Origin: Clostridia bacterium
Lineage (GTDB): Bacteria > Bacillota > Clostridia > Christensenellales > UBA1242
Length of the DNA: 10,668 bases
Direction of reading: 5' to 3'
NCBI GenBank assembly: GCA_017456465.1
Contig: JAFTJJ010000048.1
Span: 1 to 10,668 of the forward strand
The translations under genes were made by a program, and so were the position numbers. The notes beneath the pieces are model-generated. The model did no database searches, was not told the origin of the DNA, and saw only the letters and a program-made list of their open reading frames with translations. Positions 5,977 to 10,668 of this stretch are shown in pieces. Position 1 is the first letter of the stretch. Each line of letters opens with the position of its first letter.

Positions 5977-6708
5977 ATGTCTTTAAGTTTGACAATACTC
6001 ACGATTTTGATTTTGCTTGTGATGTTTGGTGCGGGGCAGCGAGTGCTTGATCAAATGCGGCTCAACGACAAGCAAGCGCTTTTGCTTTTGGTTCTCATGG
6101 TGATTGGCATCATCATTCCGCCAATTTACATCACGGAGAAATTTTGTTTTTCGATTGGCGGGTTTGTGATCCCATTTGGGATTGCGGTTTATTTGCTTGT
6201 GTCTTGTGGTTGGTCAAGAGACCTTTTGAGAGCAATTCTTGGGACTGTTTTGGTGGCTGGGTTTTGTCTTTTGTTCGAGTGGATTTTGCCTGCTGACCCA
6301 GAAGAGATGATTGTTGATCCAATGTTTGTTTATGGTGCAATTTCGGGCATTGTGGCATACACACTCGGGCGCAGTCGCAGGAATGCTTTTGTGTCAGCGG
6401 TGTTTGGAATCACGCTTTCAATGGTGATTCAATTTGTCATCAATCAAGCATCAGGAATTGCTGAGAGTGTGCTTGGGCTTGGAGTTGGTGGCGCGTTTGG
6501 AACGCTGATTGTGGCAGTTCTGATTTCTGTTGCGCTTGCTGAGTTTTTGGGCAGGATGTTTGAGACAGCAAAGCCAGACCAAGAAAAGAAAGAGTTCAAC
6601 TATGACACGCACACCTATGATTCAGAAAAGAACGGGAAGCTGAGTGTGGCAAAGTCAAAAGATAAACAAGAAAAAACAAACAAAGCGCAAAAGGCAGGTG
6701 CGAGATGA
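5977..6708 (+). CDS. DUF1614 family multi-spanning membrane protein
   Basis: 243 residues. Its function is not known. The pattern G-A-G-Q-R-V-L-D-Q-M-R-L-N-D-K-Q-A (18-34), L-P-A-D-P (104-108), D-P-M-F-V-Y-G-A-I-S-G-I-V-A-Y-T-L-G-R-S-R-R-N-A-F (114-138) and V-A-L-A-E (185-189) is what I recall for DUF1614, a family of clostridial membrane proteins. About six or seven hydrophobic segments fill residues 4-195: near 5-20, 34-52, 56-77, 84-103, 117-130, 137-155 and 165-192. The last ~45 residues are hydrophilic, rich in Lys, Glu and Gln, and probably cytosolic. An AAGGAGGG ribosome-binding site precedes ATG 5977. Its stop overlaps the spoIIP start (ATGATGA), so it is very likely co-translated with spoIIP, which suggests a role in engulfment or at the forespore envelope (inference). 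Confidence 0.8.
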   Translation: MSLSLTILTILILLVMFGAGQRVLDQMRLNDKQALLLLVLMVIGIIIPPIYITEKFCFSIGGFVIPFGIAVYLLVSCGWSRDLLRAILGTVLVAGFCLLFEWILPADPEEMIVDPMFVYGAISGIVAYTLGRSRRNAFVSAVFGITLSMVIQFVINQASGIAESVLGLGVGGAFGTLIVAVLISVALAEFLGRMFETAKPDQEKKEFNYDTHTYDSEKNGKLSVAKSKDKQEKTNKAQKAGAR

Positions 6709-7886
6709 TGAAAAAAGTTATTTGTTTTTTGAGCATTGCAATTTTGTCAATGTTTGTTCCTTCAAACATCAAGGTTCAGGAATCTGTGAAAGCTGAAAAT
6801 GCGAGCGAGCCAAGTTATTTCACCATTTATGACGCGGAAGACAAAACCAAAGTTGTTCTCACAAAAGGTGAAGGAGTGGAAGCTGGCGACAAATACATTT
6901 CTTCAGACAACAAGATGTATGAGATTGTGGAAGTGGACGAAAAAAACAAGGTGGGTTTTGCAAAGTTCGAGAAAAATGTCGAAATTCCAAAGTACAGAGT
7001 GAAGCCAAGAGCGAGTGCAGCAATAAGCATGGCAAGTGCAAAAACTGACAAGGCAGTTGGCATTTATCACACGCACAACGACGAGAGTTATTTGGACGCT
7101 GACGGCACGGACAGTGTTTATGGCAAGGGCGGAATCCACGACATTGGAAAGAAGCTCAAAAGCAGTTTTGAAAGTCTTGGGGTGAGTGTGGCTTACAGCG
7201 AGAACCTGCATTTGCCTCACAATTCAGGAGCATACACCAGAAGTCAGGTGACTGCGTCAAGTCTGCTTTCAAACAACAACATCCAAGGCCTTTTTGACAT
7301 TCACCGTGATTCAACACCAAGAAGTGAGTACATCACGAAAGTGAACGGCACACCAATGACAAAAATTCGGATGGTGGTGGGTTCAGCAAACGCGAATTTT
7401 GAAGAAAACCAAAATTTTGCTTATGCAATCAAAGGTTATGCTGACGCAGCTTATCCAAACTTCATCAAGGACATTTACATCGGGAAAGGAAACTATAATC
7501 AACAGCTGACCCCAAGGGCAATGCTTTTTGAGTTTGGTTGTGAGAAGATTGAAAAAGAATATGCGCTTGCGTCTGCGCCTGTTCTTGCGAAAGTTTTGGA
7601 TGTGGTTTTGTATGGTTCTGAAAATGCAAGCAATGAGAGCATGGCTGATGTGACTCTTGTGGACGACAATGGAAACCCAAGTGAAAGTGTGGTCATTCAA
7701 GGGCTTGCCTATGAAAGTTCAACAGCGAGTCTTGGCACGCTTTGGGCTGTGATTGGTGCGCTTGGATTTTATGCGCTCATCCTTGGAATTGTGTGTCTCG
7801 CAAGCAGGGAAGCCAGATTCAAAACCAAGAGGTTTTTCAGCGAGACTTTTGCAGGACTTTTCGGAAAAACAAAGCACAAATCATAA
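6705..7886 (+). CDS. spoIIP: Stage II sporulation protein P (engulfment peptidoglycan hydrolase)
   Basis: 393 residues. SpoIIP is a peptidoglycan amidase/endopeptidase that works with SpoIID and SpoIIM to thin septal wall and drive engulfment. A signal-like hydrophobic segment spans 5-18 and a possible cleavage site is V-K-A at 28-30. Residues 37-98 form a small beta-rich domain (F-T-I-Y-D, then G-D-K-Y-I-S-S-D-N-K-M-Y-E-I-V). The catalytic domain (about 116-300) shows Y-H-T-H-N-D-E-S-Y (His122, His124, Glu127), L-F-D-I-H-R-D-S (196-203, His200) and L-F-E-F-G (Glu276), the metal/catalytic motifs of the family, plus N-x-E-E-N and Y-N-Q. A transmembrane helix (about 344-366) and a basic tail follow. 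The start may be ATG 6705 or 6708; both are served by AGGTG at 6696-6700. It overlaps the DUF1614 stop by 4 bases. No convincing terminator follows. Confidence 0.95.
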   Translation: MMKKVICFLSIAILSMFVPSNIKVQESVKAENASEPSYFTIYDAEDKTKVVLTKGEGVEAGDKYISSDNKMYEIVEVDEKNKVGFAKFEKNVEIPKYRVKPRASAAISMASAKTDKAVGIYHTHNDESYLDADGTDSVYGKGGIHDIGKKLKSSFESLGVSVAYSENLHLPHNSGAYTRSQVTASSLLSNNNIQGLFDIHRDSTPRSEYITKVNGTPMTKIRMVVGSANANFEENQNFAYAIKGYADAAYPNFIKDIYIGKGNYNQQLTPRAMLFEFGCEKIEKEYALASAPVLAKVLDVVLYGSENASNESMADVTLVDDNGNPSESVVIQGLAYESSTASLGTLWAVIGALGFYALILGIVCLASREARFKTKRFFSETFAGLFGKTKHKS

Positions 7887-7924
7887 AAAACCATCAGCAT
7901 TATGCTCTTTGACTCAAAAATTTG

Positions 7925-7953
7925 TTGATTATTTCAAACAAGTCAGTTATAAT
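7925..7953 (+). promoter_or_regulatory. Sigma-A promoter of der-plsY
   Basis: TTGATT (7925-7930, 4 of 6), a 17-base spacer, then perfect TATAAT (7948-7953). It lies 39 bases after the spoIIP stop and gives a leader of about 43 bases to der. This separates vegetative der-plsY expression from the sporulation operon upstream. Confidence 0.8.
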
Positions 7954-7969
7954 ATTTGATGAAAATATT
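7951..7969. repeat. Inverted repeat at the der transcription start
   Basis: AATATTT (7951-7957) and AAATATT (7963-7969) form a perfect 7-bp inverted repeat with a 5-base centre. It begins in the -10 box and covers the predicted start near 7960. It may be an operator or a weak 5' hairpin; with only A/T in the arms it may be chance. Confidence 0.3.
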
Positions 7970-8002
7970 GAAACGACTTTTTTGAAGTGATCAGGAGATT
8001 TT

Positions 8003-9334
8003 ATGGCAAACTTACCATTGGTGGCAATTGTTGGGCGTCCGAATGTTGGGAAATCAACATTCTTCAACCGTGTGGTTGGAAAGCGCATTTCGATCGTTCA
8101 AGACGAGCCCGGTGTGACTCGTGACAGAATTTTTGCAGATGCGGAGTGGTGTGGAAATCATTTCACGCTTGTGGACACTGGCGGAATTGATATGACCAAG
8201 GGCGACGAGATTTCAAAGCACATTTTGATCCAAGCAGACATTGCAGTTGACATGTCTGATGTCATTCTTTACATCGTGGACGGAAAGGAAGGGGTGCTTC
8301 CTTCTGATTTTCAAGTGGCAGACAAGCTCAGGCGTTCAAAAAAGAAAGTGATTTTGGTGGTCAACAAGCTTGACAATTTTGACGAGACAGCGCTTTATGA
8401 TTTTTATCAGTTGGGGCTTGGAGATCCAATTGGGATTTCGGCTGAGCAAGCGAAGGGAATTGGGGATCTTTTGGACAAAGTGGTTGAAAGTTTGCCAAAA
8501 AAGGTCACAGACAAGGACATGATTGATGACATCACAAGGATTGCGATTGTCGGAAAGCCAAACGCTGGCAAAAGCAGTCTCATCAACAAAATCATTGGAG
8601 AAGACAGGGTTATTGTTTCATCAATTGCGGGCACAACTCGTGATGCAATTGATGTGCCTTTCAAGCGTAATGGTCAAAAGTTCACGCTCATTGACACAGC
8701 GGGCCTCAGGCGCAAGCGAAGCATTGAAGACGAAAGTGTGGAAAAGTACAGCACTTACAGAACGCTTGACGCGATCAGGCGTGCTGACATTGTGGTGCTT
8801 GTGGTTGACATGACTGTTCCGCTCTCAGAGCAAGATGTCAAGATTGCCGCTCTTGTTGCTGATGAAAAGAAACCAATTGTTGTCGCAATGAACAAATGGG
8901 ATTTGACTGAACAAAATGAAAATGTAAGAAAAAAGCTTGAAGCTGATCTTGCGCGTGACCTTGCGTTCATGCCATATTACATTTCAGTTTATTTGTCAGC
9001 GCTCACAGGAAAGAAGCTTGACAAACTTTTTGCAGCAATCGACAAAGCGCTTGAAAACAGCAAGAGAAAAGTTCAGACAGGGCTTTTGAATGAAATCATT
9101 CAATCTGCAATCACTTTGACTCCGCCGCCATCCAAGAGCGGCAAGAGGCTCAAGCTCAACTTCATCAAGCAGCTTGATTCTGTTCCGCCTTCTTTTGTTT
9201 TGTTTGTGAACGATGTGACGCTCATGTCAGACACCTACAAAAGATACATCGAAAACAACATCAGAAATGCGGTGGATTTCAGCGGAACGCCGATCACAAT
9301 TAATGTCAAGTGCAAGAGTGAGGAGGATGTCTAA
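8003..9334 (+). CDS. der: Ribosome biogenesis GTPase Der (EngA)
   Basis: 443 residues, the standard length. Der is an essential GTPase with two tandem G domains, needed for 50S subunit maturation. Domain 1 has G-R-P-N-V-G-K-S (11-18), D-T-G-G (58-61) and N-K-L-D (121-124). Domain 2 has G-K-P-N-A-G-K-S (184-191), D-T-A-G-L-R-R-K (231-238), N-K-W-D (297-300) and S-A-L (332-334). The C-terminal KH-like domain runs from about 355, with F-I-K-Q and P-P-S-F-V-L-F-V-N. All GTPase motifs are intact, in contrast to FeoB in this window. ATG 8003 has AGGAG five bases upstream. It is followed by plsY with a TAATG stop/start overlap, the usual clostridial pairing. Confidence 0.98.
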   Translation: MANLPLVAIVGRPNVGKSTFFNRVVGKRISIVQDEPGVTRDRIFADAEWCGNHFTLVDTGGIDMTKGDEISKHILIQADIAVDMSDVILYIVDGKEGVLPSDFQVADKLRRSKKKVILVVNKLDNFDETALYDFYQLGLGDPIGISAEQAKGIGDLLDKVVESLPKKVTDKDMIDDITRIAIVGKPNAGKSSLINKIIGEDRVIVSSIAGTTRDAIDVPFKRNGQKFTLIDTAGLRRKRSIEDESVEKYSTYRTLDAIRRADIVVLVVDMTVPLSEQDVKIAALVADEKKPIVVAMNKWDLTEQNENVRKKLEADLARDLAFMPYYISVYLSALTGKKLDKLFAAIDKALENSKRKVQTGLLNEIIQSAITLTPPPSKSGKRLKLNFIKQLDSVPPSFVLFVNDVTLMSDTYKRYIENNIRNAVDFSGTPITINVKCKSEEDV

Positions 9335-9996
9335 TGGTTTGGTGGCATGTGTTGCTTGTTGTTATTTGCTCATATTTGTTTGGAAACATTTCTGTTGCAA
9401 GGTTTGTGGCCAAGTCGCAAAACAGTGATGTGACGAAGCTTGGGAGTGGAAACCCTGGGTCAACAAACATTTTGAGAAATTTTGGGTTCAAGCTTGGGCT
9501 TTTGAATCTTATTCTTGACTGCCTGAAAGGGTTCATTCCTTCATTTGTGGCATTCAAGATTTTTGGTGACAGTTATTTATATTTATACATTGCAGGGCTT
9601 TCTTGCATTATTGGTCACATTTATCCAGTGATTTTCAAGTTCAAGGGAGGAAAGGGCATTGCAAGCATGCTTGGAGTGTTCTTTGCTTCAGACCCACTTG
9701 TGGCTCTCATTGTGGTTTTGATTGCAGCGGTGTCTTGGCTTTGCTTTGAGTATGGATCTGTTGCAAGTTTCCTTTGTGTGACAGCTCTCACGGTCTATGA
9801 AGGCATAAGGGTCAAAAATATGCTTGAAAATCCAGAGAGTATGGTCATATGTTTGCTGCTTTATGCCATATTCTTAATTACATGGTTTGCTCACCGCGGA
9901 AACATTCAGAGGCTTTTGGTGGGCAGAGAAAACAAAGTCAGTCTCATCAAGTCAACAAAGAAAAAAATCAAGCAAGCAAAAAAGAAAGTTGACTGA
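9334..9996 (+). CDS. plsY: Acyl-phosphate glycerol-3-phosphate acyltransferase PlsY
   Basis: 220 residues; an integral membrane enzyme that transfers an acyl group from acyl-phosphate (made by PlsX) to glycerol-3-phosphate, the first step of phospholipid synthesis. The conserved loops are visible: G-S-G-N-P-G-S-T-N (37-45, usually ...G-A-T-N), G-H-I-Y-P-V-I-F-K-F-K-G-G-K-G-I-A (94-110), and H-R-G-N-I-Q-R-L-L (187-195). About five hydrophobic segments separate them. The last 15-20 residues are a strongly basic extension (many Lys), slightly longer than usual. The ATG overlaps the der stop by one base, and a GAGGAGG ribosome-binding site lies inside the der 3' end. gpsA, which often follows plsY in clostridia, is absent here. 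Confidence 0.96.
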   Translation: MVWWHVLLVVICSYLFGNISVARFVAKSQNSDVTKLGSGNPGSTNILRNFGFKLGLLNLILDCLKGFIPSFVAFKIFGDSYLYLYIAGLSCIIGHIYPVIFKFKGGKGIASMLGVFFASDPLVALIVVLIAAVSWLCFEYGSVASFLCVTALTVYEGIRVKNMLENPESMVICLLLYAIFLITWFAHRGNIQRLLVGRENKVSLIKSTKKKIKQAKKKVD

Positions 9997-10022
9997 TTTG
10001 AAAGAAAAAAAGGAGAGGTTTC

Positions 10023-10520
10023 ATGAAAAATAAGGCAAGTGTTTGGTGTTATGTTTCGGCAGTGATTTGTTACATCACTGGGGCACTTTATTGCTGTTCT
10101 CTCATCTTTTTGCCAGTCGCGATTTATTGCTTTGTTTTTGGAAACAGATATCTTCGAATTGCAAAAATCACAGATGCAGAGCTTTCTGTGATTGATGGAT
10201 TGCTTGTGTCATCAGCAATTTTTGTGTCAATTTTTGCTTTCCCAATTGGGCTTGTTTCAATCGCTCCGGTGCTGATCAGCAGATCAAATGCAACGGTTTC
10301 AGACACTCCAAAGTTTGACAATGCAAGCGAGAGAGAGGAAGCAGAGACCGTGAAAGCAGAAGAAGTGGAAGTGACTGAGGCTGCGGAAGAACCAAAATCT
10401 CATGGTCTCACTGATGAAGATCTTGAAAAGATTGAGAAGCTCACAGCTTTCAGAAATCAAGGACTTCTCTCGGAAGATGAGTTTGAAGACGCCAAAAGGC
10501 AAATCTTTAACAAAAAATAA
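10023..10520 (+). CDS. SHOCT-domain membrane protein of unknown function
   Basis: 165 residues. Two hydrophobic stretches, about 8-40 (probably a hairpin of two helices, Cys-rich) and 58-86, anchor the protein. An acidic Glu/Ala-rich linker follows (about 98-126). The last ~38 residues fit a SHOCT domain, a short C-terminal helical module: L-E-K-I-E-K-L-T-A-F-R-N-Q-G-L-L-S and then E-D-E-F-E-D-A-K-R-Q-I. SHOCT modules are thought to aid oligomerisation or interaction, but the role of this protein is unknown. It has its own AAGGAGAGG ribosome-binding site and starts 26 bases after plsY with no terminator between, so it probably shares the der-plsY transcript. The strong terminator after it ends the unit. 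Confidence 0.8.
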   Translation: MKNKASVWCYVSAVICYITGALYCCSLIFLPVAIYCFVFGNRYLRIAKITDAELSVIDGLLVSSAIFVSIFAFPIGLVSIAPVLISRSNATVSDTPKFDNASEREEAETVKAEEVEVTEAAEEPKSHGLTDEDLEKIEKLTAFRNQGLLSEDEFEDAKRQIFNKK

Positions 10521-10548
10521 GAACAATTGATTAAAAATATAAAATTTC

Positions 10549-10580
10549 AAAACCCAAGGCGGTCTGTCCTTGGGTTTTTT
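10549..10580 (+). terminator. Intrinsic terminator ending the der-plsY-SHOCT unit
   Basis: An 11-bp perfect stem AAAACCCAAGG (10549-10559) / CCTTGGGTTTT (10568-10578), with an 8-base loop, is followed by T to 10580. It is 28 bases after the SHOCT gene stop. Confidence 0.93.
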
Positions 10581-10626
10581 GTTTGCAAATTTTTTTTAAA
10601 ATGTTACAAAAAGTGTGTAAATTTGC

Positions 10627-10656
10627 TTGAACTTGGGGGGGGGGGTAATGTAAAAT
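10627..10656 (+). promoter_or_regulatory. Candidate sigma-A promoter with a G11 tract in its spacer
   Basis: TTGAAC (10627-10632, 4 of 6), an 18-base spacer, then TAAAAT (10651-10656, 5 of 6). The spacer contains 11 consecutive G (10635-10645), the only such homopolymer in an AT-rich intergenic tail. It would drive a gene beyond the window. The promoter call is moderate; the G run itself is plain. Confidence 0.45.
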
Positions 10657-10668
10657 TAAATAAAAATA

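Noticed and set aside
7896..7906. AGCAT-T-ATGCT palindrome after spoIIP as a terminator
   Set aside because: A one-base centre cannot form a loop, the stem is too short and no proper T run follows.
10585..10626. GCAAATTT / AAATTTGC inverted repeat in the last intergenic region
   Set aside because: Eight AT-rich bases separated by 26 bases are expected by chance in such sequence, and no function is suggested.

Overview
The window reads as a chromosomal segment of an endospore-forming, low-to-moderate-GC Firmicute, most likely an uncultured clostridial lineage. It carries spoIIGA, sigE, sigG and spoIIP together with ylmC, nrdR, feoAB, der and plsY. TGA, TAA and TAG all act as ordinary stops, and Shine-Dalgarno sites are mostly of the GGAGG type. 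I see no phage, insertion sequence, CRISPR array, tRNA or rRNA. Nothing has the look of a defence or mobile system. The unusual content lies in regulation and in protein variants.

Positions 1-2225 hold a sporulation sigma-factor block. The 3' end of spoIIGA (pro-sigma-E protease) is followed by sigE. sigG lies convergent to sigE, and one bidirectional hairpin terminator separates them. In the usual Bacillus/Clostridium arrangement sigG is downstream of sigE in the same direction. ylmC (PRC-barrel) diverges from sigG. Positions 2226-2854 are a self-contained nrdR unit with a strong sigma-A promoter, a NrdR-box-like palindrome over the predicted transcription start, and a terminator.

Positions 2880-5903 are an overlapping iron-transport operon: feoA, feoB and an RluA/RluD-type pseudouridine synthase. 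The FeoB G domain has a non-canonical G4 motif, and the protein ends in a Cys-rich tail that partly overlaps the next gene.

Positions 5904-7886 hold a DUF1614 membrane protein translationally coupled to spoIIP, the engulfment peptidoglycan hydrolase. A forespore-sigma-like promoter and a ribosome-binding-site-sequestering hairpin precede them. The promoter overlaps one arm of the hairpin, so only transcripts started locally would expose the ribosome-binding site.

Positions 7887-10580 hold der (ribosome assembly GTPase) and plsY (acyl-phosphate glycerol-3-phosphate acyltransferase) behind a sigma-A promoter. A SHOCT-domain membrane protein and a strong terminator follow. The last 88 bases have no gene but carry a run of 11 G inside what looks like a sigma-A promoter spacer, which could make a promoter beyond the window phase-variable.

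Together the genes cover early compartment-specific sporulation (SpoIIGA to SigE in the mother cell, SigG in the forespore, SpoIIP in engulfment) among housekeeping genes for deoxyribonucleotide control, ferrous iron uptake, rRNA modification, ribosome assembly and phospholipid synthesis.
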